Below are positions 29,579 to 37,910 of a DNA stretch of 64,000 nucleotides, one piece after another; positions within the stretch are counted from its first letter, which is position 1, and every line of letters begins with the position of its first letter. A model generated the notes under the pieces. It was not told the origin of the DNA, made no database searches, and saw nothing but the letters and a program-made list of their open reading frames with translations. The position numbers were made by a program, and so were the translations under genes. This stretch comes from Microcystis viridis FACHB-1342 (GTDB lineage Bacteria; Cyanobacteriota; Cyanobacteriia; Cyanobacteriales; Microcystaceae): NCBI RefSeq assembly GCF_014698335.1, contig NZ_JACJSV010000014.1, forward strand, positions 1 to 64,000, given 5' to 3'.

Positions 29579-32500
29579 TTAATTATTGTTTTCAGAATCT
29601 TCATCCACAGTTTGACCCTGGACTTTTAACTCTTGATTTTCTCTGTCCTGTTCGAGACGGTAAAGAAATTCGCAGGTATCGCGAATAAGGTTTAATTGTC
29701 TGCCGGCTAGACGCGCTCGATCGCCCTTAAAAGAACCCTCGAACACATCGATCACAAAATAACGAGCAAAAGACAATATTTTCTGTCTTTCCTGTTCTCG
29801 ATCGGATAGAATCCAGCGACCTTCTGCTGTAGAAGCATGAACCCGATTCATTAAGCTGGCCACTTCCGCCGCTACTACAGAAACTAGGGCTTCTCCCTGA
29901 TACATTCCTCCTTTGAGAATCGTATCGGCGGCCACATCGATCGGTTTTAAAACTGCGTTCGCTTTCGGATTATATCGTTTATTAGCTCGATAGAATTGAC
30001 GATACAATTCGGTTAAGTTTTTCGGGTGATTTAAGGGCGATTCTGCTGTCATATCGATAGTTAAATTGGTTCGGTTGGCTTGTACATAGGGATCGAAACA
30101 AGGATAAAAATCGTAGAGATACAGAGCGATTCGATTAGCGCTCGGTATATCGGCATCTTTGCCCCGTTTCCACTGTTTAAGGTAATGAAAAACATAGAGA
30201 GGACTGGTTTCTAAATTGATAGCGAGTTCCGTTAATTTGCCCCAATTGGGATCATAACCCGTCTTACCCTGCTTCGAGTTCACGTCCAAATGAATAGAAT
30301 AGGCTGCGGTTAGGGTATTTAGAGGGGCAGGATATTTTTTTCCGTCATTATCTTGCCATGGGTTCAAGACTCGATCGAGACGGAATCGATCGCGTCGAGT
30401 TAAAGACCGGATCGCTTGGGGCGCACTGTCGAGAAATACCGTCTCTTCAAATTCCGCACCGTCGCGATAGGGAGGAATAGGAGACTCAGAAACCACCGTT
30501 TTGACATCTAAAATCATCGGGAAAGCTAATCCTAACCATGCCGGCATAACCCAGGATTCCGTATCGGTGGGATCGCGGCCCGGAGGTAGGGCCATAAAAT
30601 AAAAGGTTAGGGGTTTATCTTCGGGATAGGATAGTTTAAAAGTGCGGTCTTTTTTGCCATCTTCCTCCTCGTTAATTGTTTCCTTTTTCTGCCTTAATTT
30701 TTCATCGATCAGGAAACTATCGACACTCTGATAACGGGTTCGATCGAAGTTAGCGACTAGATTCTTATCGACAAAGTGCAACTTTATCGAGCTATCAAAA
30801 CGAGTTTGAGCTATGTTAGCGTAGGCTTTTTGTAAAAAACTATTGGTTTCGGGAGTAAAATAATAGGTCGGGTAAAAGTACAGATAGCGATATTTGCCGT
30901 CCTCGAAACGTTTTCCTACCGCTTGGGTTTGATTCATAAGAATCTGACGCAACATCATTTCCGTTCCCGCGATACTGGAAATGTTTCGTTTGGCGTTCGA
31001 GCCTGCCAGCATTTGTTTATTAGTATAGACTTGGGGAGTAAAAAGAACCGCCGATTCCATCTGTTCGCTGACACTATAGGGAGAATGGGAGATCGAACAG
31101 AGAAGTTGACGGCCGCGACCTTGTTTTTTAGCGGCGTTGTAGTGGTTTAATTCTTTCTGGAAGGTTTTGATCGAGTGGGCCAATTCCCGACCGGGTAACT
31201 GCACCACTTGATTAACCCACTCTCGCAAATCCTCCCAACCATCGGGTAAGTTATATCCCGCAACTATGGCGGCGATTTTTGCGGCGAGAAAAGCGATTAA
31301 ATCTTCTGCAACCGGTCTAATATCCTCGATTCCGGGATGCTGTTTCAGGTATCGCGCCGCTAGATAATACCATTCGTAGGGAACCCCTCCCGTATTGCCT
31401 TTCAGTTTGAGTTCTTTTAACGATTCATTAATACGCTTGATCGCTCGAATTTGTGGCAGATAATTTTCTAGATTCCAATAATGTGCGATCTCGCTAATTA
31501 AATCTAAATCCGGCGGTGCGGGTAAGTTTTTCTGCAATTTTCGCGCCTGTTCGATTTTTTCTAGGCGATCGCCCCAGATTTTCCGCGTCACCACGTCCCC
31601 GAATTCCGCTAGGCGATCGATGCGGATATCATCTTCACAATGAAAATCGTAATCCGTCGGTAAAACGCCCTGTTGTTGAAATTTAATCAGGTTTTCGCCG
31701 CGACTTCGGGCCACGGACGCTTTATTATCACCGAGGATGCGAAGGGTGGCGTTGAGGGCAGCGCGCATTAACCCAGCATCGTCGAAAAATTGGCTGTAGT
31801 AATCTGCGTATTTCATCCCCTTGCCATCTCTGCCGAATCCCGTTTGTTTACGCTGTAATTCACCGCTACAGAGGGATTTAATCGTGTCCACCACTCGATT
31901 CGGTAAGGTTTCTAGGGACACTTCTGGCGCGTTTTTGGGGGCGATATAGACAACTCCCGTAGGCAAGTAAAGTAAAGGCTGATAGTCTAGTTCTTGATGT
32001 GCTTCCATCACCGCGTTATTAAGTACGTTCGTCAGTACCCCGCGGTTTTCGGCGATGCTGTGGTAAGTGAATTTTAGTTCCCCATAGCTGAGGCTGTATA
32101 AAAGATCTTGTAACGAGGCTTTTTCCGCATCGTGGGGGTGTTTAATAATGGATGCGAGGCGATCGGCTAGACAGGCAAGATCGCATAGACTCTCTATAAC
32201 GCGATCGTTTAAACGAACATTTAACCCATCCTCAGAAGTGTTAAGGTCGGTGTCATTACGGCGTTGGGTGTTTTTGGCAATATATAGTAGATCATCGAGA
32301 TATTCTAACCATCGTTCGGGATTATCTGGAAATAAGAAACGATCTAATCCCAATTCGGGAATTAGTACCTGTAGAATCTCCCGATGTTCTTCCCTAGATA
32401 ATTTACGAGGGTCTTGATTTTTAAACGGATCTTGAATGAAATCTCGCTGAATTTGTATATATCTCTCTGACATGGACGGGAAGCGATCGTAAGAGAATTT

Positions 32501-33040
32501 CTCGAAATCATGAACAAGAAATCCTGCTATGGCCAATCTTCTTTCGAACTCTTTAATTATCCGCCGCACCGTAGTATTAAGCTTTTGTAAGCGTTTCTCG
32601 ATGAGATTGGCAGGAAATAACCCATTAAGTAAATGAGTATTTAGAGATTGATCACCAGCGTTATCCCGTTTAGCTTTAGGTTTGTTTCTCAATTCACGAC
32701 CGCGATCAACTGCCTCAATAAAATTTCCTCCTTTAGCTGTTGATCCGATCGCTAATCGGAGTAAATTGGGTAATACCATTTCGGCAAAATCTGCCATAAC
32801 TCGATCGTCGGGGTTTTCGGCTCGAATCGCCTCCCGTAGGAGTTTTAGGGTTAGCAGTTGGCGAACAGTTTCGACTCGGCGATCGCTTACCGATTCGCTA
32901 ATTCCTAAATCTTCGCCAGAAAGAGATTCTAAATCAATATCCTCGAACTCAAAATCCAGATCTTCATCGTCAATTTCTGTAGTGTTATCGAATAGATTTA
33001 ACTGTCCCGTTTCCTCTAATTTTTTTTGTTTTTTAGGCAT
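29579..33040 (-). CDS. cas10d: Cas10d (Csc3) large subunit with HD nuclease, effector set 2
   Basis: The product is 1153 residues, longer than set 1 Cas10d. It begins with an acidic N-terminal tail of about 50 residues (LFDNTTEIDDEDLDFEFEDI). The HD nuclease region follows, with a candidate first ligand His136 (LNTHLLNGL) and His177-Asp178 (GFLVHDFEKF). No GGDD palm motif is seen. Cas10d supplies target-strand cleavage in type I-D with Cas3'. Its start codon overlaps the stop of the broken HEPN frame upstream, and csc2 follows 17 bp after it. Confidence 0.92.
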   Translation of the reverse strand: MPKKQKKLEETGQLNLFDNTTEIDDEDLDFEFEDIDLESLSGEDLGISESVSDRRVETVRQLLTLKLLREAIRAENPDDRVMADFAEMVLPNLLRLAIGSTAKGGNFIEAVDRGRELRNKPKAKRDNAGDQSLNTHLLNGLFPANLIEKRLQKLNTTVRRIIKEFERRLAIAGFLVHDFEKFSYDRFPSMSERYIQIQRDFIQDPFKNQDPRKLSREEHREILQVLIPELGLDRFLFPDNPERWLEYLDDLLYIAKNTQRRNDTDLNTSEDGLNVRLNDRVIESLCDLACLADRLASIIKHPHDAEKASLQDLLYSLSYGELKFTYHSIAENRGVLTNVLNNAVMEAHQELDYQPLLYLPTGVVYIAPKNAPEVSLETLPNRVVDTIKSLCSGELQRKQTGFGRDGKGMKYADYYSQFFDDAGLMRAALNATLRILGDNKASVARSRGENLIKFQQQGVLPTDYDFHCEDDIRIDRLAEFGDVVTRKIWGDRLEKIEQARKLQKNLPAPPDLDLISEIAHYWNLENYLPQIRAIKRINESLKELKLKGNTGGVPYEWYYLAARYLKQHPGIEDIRPVAEDLIAFLAAKIAAIVAGYNLPDGWEDLREWVNQVVQLPGRELAHSIKTFQKELNHYNAAKKQGRGRQLLCSISHSPYSVSEQMESAVLFTPQVYTNKQMLAGSNAKRNISSIAGTEMMLRQILMNQTQAVGKRFEDGKYRYLYFYPTYYFTPETNSFLQKAYANIAQTRFDSSIKLHFVDKNLVANFDRTRYQSVDSFLIDEKLRQKKETINEEEDGKKDRTFKLSYPEDKPLTFYFMALPPGRDPTDTESWVMPAWLGLAFPMILDVKTVVSESPIPPYRDGAEFEETVFLDSAPQAIRSLTRRDRFRLDRVLNPWQDNDGKKYPAPLNTLTAAYSIHLDVNSKQGKTGYDPNWGKLTELAINLETSPLYVFHYLKQWKRGKDADIPSANRIALYLYDFYPCFDPYVQANRTNLTIDMTAESPLNHPKNLTELYRQFYRANKRYNPKANAVLKPIDVAADTILKGGMYQGEALVSVVAAEVASLMNRVHASTAEGRWILSDREQERQKILSFARYFVIDVFEGSFKGDRARLAGRQLNLIRDTCEFLYRLEQDRENQELKVQGQTVDEDSENNN

Positions 33041-33258
33041 CTTTCACCTCTAGAGAGTCTAAATAGTCGGTAATTTGTTTGAGATAAAGCGGAAATTGAG
33101 ATAAAGCGATCGGAATCGCCTTAAAAACAAGTTCATTATCGATCGCCTCGTATTGATGCACTAAACGATTTCGCATTCCTGATGATTTCGCCCCCCCGTA
33201 ATCGATTAAGATATTTGATCATCAAACGAATTCTAACGGTGACTATCTCCCTTTCCAT
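33034..33258 (-). pseudogene. Broken HEPN (DUF86-like) toxin gene A
   Basis: From the ATG at 33258 the frame reads MEREIVTVRIRLMIKYLNRL, a typical HEPN start, then hits a run of seven C (33191-33197). Removing one base there would restore the downstream frame containing RNRLVHQY, the R-X(4-6)-H RNase signature, and a plausible C-terminus ending just inside cas10d. The reconstructed protein (about 74 residues) is still too short, missing the middle of the domain. So the gene has both a deletion and a frameshift. It follows the intact MNT gene at 33262. Confidence 0.82.
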
Positions 33259-33261
33259 CGT

Positions 33262-33720
33262 TTAAACTCCCCATTGTTTGAGCCAAAGATCGATACTGTC
33301 TTTTTGAATCTTTCGGAATTTAGCGGTATCGGCGTACTCTTTCCAAGCGCGTACACGAAATTTTAAAAAGTCTCCCGTATTTTTTTCATAGATAAGTTTT
33401 CCATCTCGTGCGACTTGATACTTCATTAATGGAGAACAGCGATCGAGTTCAATTAGATCGATCAAATCACGGTTTATCTCAAACAATTCACTCAAGATAG
33501 AGAGAGAAGTTAAGTAATCATTACTGATTTCCTTAATATGTGTTTGTCTGTTTGCTTCATCGTATGAAATTGCCAAATCCCAATCGCTATCAGGTTTATG
33601 CTCTCTGCGCGCTCTAGAACCGAAGAGAATTAATAGTTTTAAATTCGGTAGTTTTTCCACAGTCGTAGTTATTCTATTGACTGTATTGATAATTTTCAAT
33701 TCTTTCGTATTTCTAACCAT
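33262..33720 (-). CDS. MNT-type nucleotidyltransferase antitoxin, copy 1
   Basis: The 152-residue product has the minimal nucleotidyltransferase signature LILFGSRARREHKPDSDWDLAI: a GSxAR loop and the Asp-X-Asp-type metal site in DSDWD. In HEPN-MNT toxin-antitoxin pairs the MNT protein neutralises the HEPN RNase, in characterised cases by adenylylation. The gene begins within the tail of HEPN remnant B and is followed 3 bp later by HEPN remnant A, so its normal partner appears dead. It is a paralogue of the gene at 33926. Confidence 0.88.
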   Translation of the reverse strand: MVRNTKELKIINTVNRITTTVEKLPNLKLLILFGSRARREHKPDSDWDLAISYDEANRQTHIKEISNDYLTSLSILSELFEINRDLIDLIELDRCSPLMKYQVARDGKLIYEKNTGDFLKFRVRAWKEYADTAKFRKIQKDSIDLWLKQWGV

Positions 33721-33912
33721 TTTCTGCCTCCAAAGAATCTAGATATTGAACGATCGAGCGTTGGTAGCGGGGATAATCTCGTAAAATATTAGCGATCGAG
33801 GAATGAATGATATCAGGATCAATTTTTTCTCTCAATTAAAGTGATCGAACCGTACTCGCTAAGTTCGGCGAGGTATTGATTCATGAGGTTTAATTCGTCT
33901 ATCGCAATCAGA
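33715..33912 (-). pseudogene. Broken HEPN (DUF86-like) toxin gene B
   Basis: The minus strand reads MNQYLAELSEYGSITLIE and then shifts frame to IDPDIIHSSIANILRDYPRY followed by QRSIVQYLDSLEAENG-stop, a DUF86-like C-terminus. The R-X(4-6)-H segment is absent and no frame joins the halves, so this copy is truncated and frameshifted. It lies between the two MNT genes, in the usual partner position. Confidence 0.72.
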
Positions 33913-33925
33913 GGTTGAATAGCAT

Positions 33926-34345
33926 TTACACTCCTTTTTCTCGTAGAGAAATCTCTAGATTATTCCGTAATTGACGGTATAACGCTTTCGATTCTTCAGG
34001 ATTCATGAGAAATTTTTCTTTAAATCCCTCGAATAGTCCCGTTTCCCGTTCGTATAGAAGTTGACCATCCCGCGCGACATAATGAGCAAGGATCGGCGAA
34101 CATTCTTTTAAATCAATCACATCAATTTTGTCCTCGGGAATCTCTAAAGCTTGTTCGAGTAGTGTATAAATTTTCAATAGACTCGAAATATCCTTTTGAT
34201 CACTTCTTTCCTCGTATAAAACAGCGAAATCCCAATCGCTATCAGGTTTATGCTCTCCACGCGCTCTAGAACCGAAGAGAATTAATAGTTTTAAATTCGG
34301 TAGTTTTTCGACAATAGCCGTAATTTTTTCTACTAGCCTATTCAT
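33926..34345 (-). CDS. MNT-type nucleotidyltransferase antitoxin, copy 2
   Basis: The 139-residue MNT-domain protein contains LILFGSRARGEHKPDSDWDF, with GSRARG and DSDWD as nucleotide- and metal-binding motifs. The N-terminal part is almost the same as MNT copy 1, so the MNT-HEPN unit was probably duplicated in tandem. It is transcribed with cas3' of set 2 upstream (169 bp away) and cas10d downstream. It is intact, while the HEPN gene after it is not. Confidence 0.88.
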   Translation of the reverse strand: MNRLVEKITAIVEKLPNLKLLILFGSRARGEHKPDSDWDFAVLYEERSDQKDISSLLKIYTLLEQALEIPEDKIDVIDLKECSPILAHYVARDGQLLYERETGLFEGFKEKFLMNPEESKALYRQLRNNLEISLREKGV

Positions 34346-34514
34346 ATTTAGCTCCCATCAAAAAATTGGCAAGAATCCGATGGATATATCGATCGATGTC
34401 CCTAGCGTCTGTCTATGTCTATTATCAAACGCGGAGGAAGCAAAGAGCAACTAAATCCCAGAAAAAGTGTCCGTACACTTTGACTCCCTCATCTCTTGGT
34501 AGCCTCAAACGGCA
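34346..34514 (-). promoter_or_regulatory. Dyad AAAGTGT-CCGT-ACACTTT between cas3' (set 2) and MNT copy 2
   Basis: An inverted repeat AAAGTGT-CCGT-ACACTTT lies at about 34464-34481. The sequence CAGAAAAAGTGTCCGTA (34459-34475) is repeated exactly at 36751-36767 in the divergent promoter of set 2. This suggests a common operator with a second promoter for MNT-cas10d-csc2-csc1 inside the operon. Confidence 0.5.
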
Positions 34515-36680
34515 TCAACAGATCCACACCTCACCCCCTTTACCTTTGAACCGATGAGCGAGAGTATCCAACAACAAAGCCGATTGACCGATCGCTATAG
34601 AATAGGGTGACACGGGAGAATGAAGACTACTCTCGTCACTAATCGGATAAATACCGAAGTGCATCGGCAGTTGTAAGCGTTGGCGAACTGCAGCGACGGG
34701 ATAGGCAAAAACGAAGCTAACCAGAGCCAGATCCCGTAACTCCCGACTAATTCGATCGAGCCAAGGATTATCTGGTTGCCAAACACCGATTCCCGTCAAA
34801 ACCTGTACTTTCCACGCAGAGGCGATCTCGCCTAAATCGCCGTCGTAGGTAAAGCGCCAGTTTAACCGTTCCTCTCGATATCCCTTTAAATTCAGAAACG
34901 CAAGACAATAATCGAAACGTCTGCGCGCGATCGGTGTTTTCGTGGCCTCGATCTGGCGCTTAAACTCGCCTTTTCTCCACACCTCCACCTCTAGATTACC
35001 GAGAATACTGGGTAAATCGTAGGTTTTAAAGCGATCGCATTCCTCCGGTTCCGTCGAATCGTATAACCCGCATAGTAACGGACTTGACCCGCGAAAACTA
35101 GACGCATCCTCGAAAATCGGATTACCGCTTTTCCCCGATAACTCCTTCCATTCGTCGGCCCATCCTTTCACCCGACCGGCGACCCGTTTTAAACTGGTAT
35201 CGAAAACCTCCTCGCATTCCTGTTGAAACTTCTGGCGACTTTCCCCGTATTGGGATTTGATCTTCGGACTCCCTAAATTCCACCAGAGTTGAAATGATTG
35301 TACCGCTCCCCAACGTTGGTAATAACCCTCGAAATTATTGATATGACGGTAATTACTCTTGATGGCCTCCTGTAGCTGAATTCGGTCATACCGTTCCCCG
35401 ACTTGTAACGGTGCGTCTTTCTTCTCGAATAACCGTTCTAGGAAAAATTTTGGAACCAGAGCGATCGCTGTGAAGTTAGCAAATTTTACCGCTGTTCCCT
35501 TTCGATCGTAGCCGCTGTGACGGCCTAAACGGCCGAAACGTTGAATAAAATTTCCCGCATCCGACGACTCGAAAATGAGGAAATTAATCTTGAAGTCCAC
35601 CCCCACATCGATGGTACTCGTTCCGATCACCAGATCACGATTTAACGATGCCAACTTCTCCCGCGTTCCCGAAAGACCCGTATTTTCCCCCACTGTTAAA
35701 CCGATAGTCGCCAATAATTCTCGGAAAATCGGCAGCAGACGTTTAACCGAAGCGATCGAATTGAGAATAATCGCGCCCTTGCTGCCGGGGTATCGCTTAA
35801 AATAGTCTAAAATTCGCTCTTTATTTTCCTTCAACCAATTTTCCGAAGTTTGAAAACTCGACGGTAAGGGAATAAAAGATAGCTCGATTTCCGAGGTTAC
35901 TTGTCGCCATCCCTGTTGAGCGAGGGAATTGGCCTCTTCTGGGGTATCGGGAAACCGGTATTTTCCTTCTCTTACCGGGTCGATCGATCGATAGCGAAAC
36001 CCCGCTTTATCCAATCGTTTTAGTAAACCCTCGTCGGGAGTTGCGGACAAAAACAGGTATCGTTTCCCACGATTGGCCCGTCGGATTAGAAGCATGGTAT
36101 TGATAATACTGGCGACCTGTGGCGTGCCGAAAACGTGAAATTCATCGAATAGGAAGAGATCGAAATGTTTATCGATCCGGTTCCATAGCTGATCGGGGTT
36201 ATCGTAGGGAGTTAAATAGGCCCCCCGATGCAGATAATGGAAAATATCGGGGTTAGTTAAGAGAATTTCCGACTGTTTCGATCGAGTCTCTAGAGCGATC
36301 GCTTTCGTTTTCCCATCCCGTTCGGCGTACAATTCCAACTCGGGCCCGGTTAAAAGATTGACCCGGGGTTGATCCGTTGGTTGAAATCGTTGAATATATG
36401 CCTCGATCTGACCCCGCTGATCCCGCGCTAGTTCGTTGGTTGGGTAGAGTCCCATAATCGGGAAATATCCTTGCAAAGTTCGCAGGTAGGCCGCTAGACT
36501 TTTCCCGTCCCCCGTCATGGCCGTATTGAAAATCACATCGATATCGGGATCGTTGAGTGCTTTCCACGTCTCCACCTGATGCCACGATAACCGCCATCCT
36601 TGCGGAACCTTGATCCCGTCCGGGATCTCGTCTGCGGGACAGGAATAGACTGGCCTGAGCGTTACTTGATAATTTACCAT
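34515..36680 (-). CDS. Type I-D Cas3' helicase, effector set 2
   Basis: The 721-residue superfamily 2 helicase has no HD domain: Walker A TAMTGDGKS (about 53-61), Walker B LFLFDEFH (about 175-182), FLSATPD and FIQRFGRLGRHS. It is the first gene of set 2, as in the canonical cyanobacterial order, and is divergent from WYL gene 2 with 99 bp between the starts. It is very different from the set 1 helicase apart from the motifs, so the two sets are not a recent duplication. Confidence 0.92.
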   Translation of the reverse strand: MVNYQVTLRPVYSCPADEIPDGIKVPQGWRLSWHQVETWKALNDPDIDVIFNTAMTGDGKSLAAYLRTLQGYFPIMGLYPTNELARDQRGQIEAYIQRFQPTDQPRVNLLTGPELELYAERDGKTKAIALETRSKQSEILLTNPDIFHYLHRGAYLTPYDNPDQLWNRIDKHFDLFLFDEFHVFGTPQVASIINTMLLIRRANRGKRYLFLSATPDEGLLKRLDKAGFRYRSIDPVREGKYRFPDTPEEANSLAQQGWRQVTSEIELSFIPLPSSFQTSENWLKENKERILDYFKRYPGSKGAIILNSIASVKRLLPIFRELLATIGLTVGENTGLSGTREKLASLNRDLVIGTSTIDVGVDFKINFLIFESSDAGNFIQRFGRLGRHSGYDRKGTAVKFANFTAIALVPKFFLERLFEKKDAPLQVGERYDRIQLQEAIKSNYRHINNFEGYYQRWGAVQSFQLWWNLGSPKIKSQYGESRQKFQQECEEVFDTSLKRVAGRVKGWADEWKELSGKSGNPIFEDASSFRGSSPLLCGLYDSTEPEECDRFKTYDLPSILGNLEVEVWRKGEFKRQIEATKTPIARRRFDYCLAFLNLKGYREERLNWRFTYDGDLGEIASAWKVQVLTGIGVWQPDNPWLDRISRELRDLALVSFVFAYPVAAVRQRLQLPMHFGIYPISDESSLHSPVSPYSIAIGQSALLLDTLAHRFKGKGGEVWIC

Positions 36681-36779
36681 GAATTTCTGTCCGTAACTCC
36701 TTGCTATCTTCCATAATAACCACGATAATAGGGATGGACAAGTACCTTAACAGAAAAAGTGTCCGTATATTTATAAACT
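36681..36779. promoter_or_regulatory. Divergent promoter region of set 2 and WYL gene 2
   Basis: This 99-bp interval drives cas3' (minus) and the WYL regulator (plus). It contains the 17-bp motif CAGAAAAAGTGTCCGTA (36751-36767), also present at 34459-34475, immediately before an AT-rich stretch and the WYL start codon. The placement suits autoregulation by WYL protein 2. Confidence 0.55.
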
Positions 36780-37643
36780 ATGAGCCGGATAGGACAATCA
36801 ATCACTTTATCGGTCAGTGAAAAAGAAAAACAGGCCCTAGAAATCCTTGCCAGTGAATTCGGGCTATTTTGGGGAGATAAACCGAATATATCGAAGTTAA
36901 TCAAAGAAATTGCCCGTAATAAACTTAAAATCGCCCCTAATCACGACTGGAAGCCCGATCGCTTGCAGATGCTCCAACAGGCGATCGATTTTCTCATCGA
37001 TGCTGGACAAATCCCCATCGCCCTAGAACTAACTAAACTACTATTAGAACGGAGCGAACTGTCAGACCCCTTACGCAAAGAACTAGAACGCCACCTCGAT
37101 AATCCTCCCCCACCATGGCGACTGGAACTCGATCGCTCCATTCTCCGACAACAACCGTTTCAGTTATCCTATCAGGATGCCGGCGATCGAATCTGGGAAT
37201 TCCATCTTTACCATGCCGCTATCAATCGTCACGAGGATCGCTTATATCTCGATTGTTGGTGCGAGGAAACCGAGGGAAATCAAGATATTTCCGAACTACA
37301 CCATAATTGGAGTTTAAGGATCGATCGAATCCCCAACGATTCCTTAATTACCCCGATCCCTAGGGGCAAATGGCGCAATCAGCTTGATAGTGTGTCGGCC
37401 GAGTTTCACCTGTTCGATGGATTAGCTCGATCGTACCGGACTAAAACCGCTATCGATATCGCCGACGAATTGATCTCGAACGATCCCCCCATCCGGCAGA
37501 TCACCCGACAGATAACGAGTAGCTTCTGGTTTTTCCGCGAGATTCTCCCCTACGGGGAAGATTGCTTGTTGATCTCCCCAGAAAAAGTCCGCAAGCGTTT
37601 TTATGACAAGGTGCAGCGGCTTTATCGACGCTACGAGTCCTGA
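36780..37643 (+). CDS. WYL-domain regulator, set 2 partner
   Basis: The 287-residue paralogue of the regulator at 26891 has the same architecture: an N-terminal DNA-binding start (QSITLSVSEKEKQALEILA), a shared FWGDKPNISKLIKEIA segment (FWGKSPSPSGLIAAIA in paralogue 1), the mid-domain FQLSYQDAGDRIWEFHLYHA with LYLDCWCEE, and the C-terminal SSFWFFREILPYGEDC. It is divergent from cas3' of set 2. Control of the set 2 promoter is inferred from position and from the repeated 17-bp motif. Confidence 0.87.
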   Translation: MSRIGQSITLSVSEKEKQALEILASEFGLFWGDKPNISKLIKEIARNKLKIAPNHDWKPDRLQMLQQAIDFLIDAGQIPIALELTKLLLERSELSDPLRKELERHLDNPPPPWRLELDRSILRQQPFQLSYQDAGDRIWEFHLYHAAINRHEDRLYLDCWCEETEGNQDISELHHNWSLRIDRIPNDSLITPIPRGKWRNQLDSVSAEFHLFDGLARSYRTKTAIDIADELISNDPPIRQITRQITSSFWFFREILPYGEDCLLISPEKVRKRFYDKVQRLYRRYES

Positions 37644-37707
37644 AAAGATTTTCGTCCCTGCTGAATCAAGATACGATACTAAATGCTGTTTAAAATATAA
37701 GAAAGTG

Positions 37708-37809
37708 GGCGTTGTCAGATCAGAATAGGAAAGATGCCATGCAATCCTTGCTATCAAAGTCATTTCAGTTCCGGTGCTGATTCGGAGCATCTTTCAATTT
37801 GACAACGCC
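37708..37809. mobile_element. MITE of about 102 bp with GGCGTTGTCA ends
   Basis: Perfect 10-bp terminal inverted repeats, GGCGTTGTCA and TGACAACGCC, enclose about 80 bp. Inner inverted copies of GAAAGATGC / GCATCTTTC extend the symmetry. No coding capacity is present. The ends suggest a non-autonomous derivative of a DDE-type IS, but no clear target duplication is seen. Confidence 0.7.
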
Positions 37810-37910
37810 ATTTTTTCTGACCAATCAGATTCACCCTGTAATTGCAGAGACTGAGCAGTTTCCAGAAACGTTTTAGGTGGTTTTACTTCATTGGGTAAAA
37901 CACTTTCATT

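Noticed and set aside
23299-33040. Cas10-type large subunits as evidence of a type III system
   Set aside because: Both lack a visible GGDD palm motif and carry N-terminal HD motifs, and both are followed by csc2 and csc1 with separate Cas3' helicases, which is type I-D.
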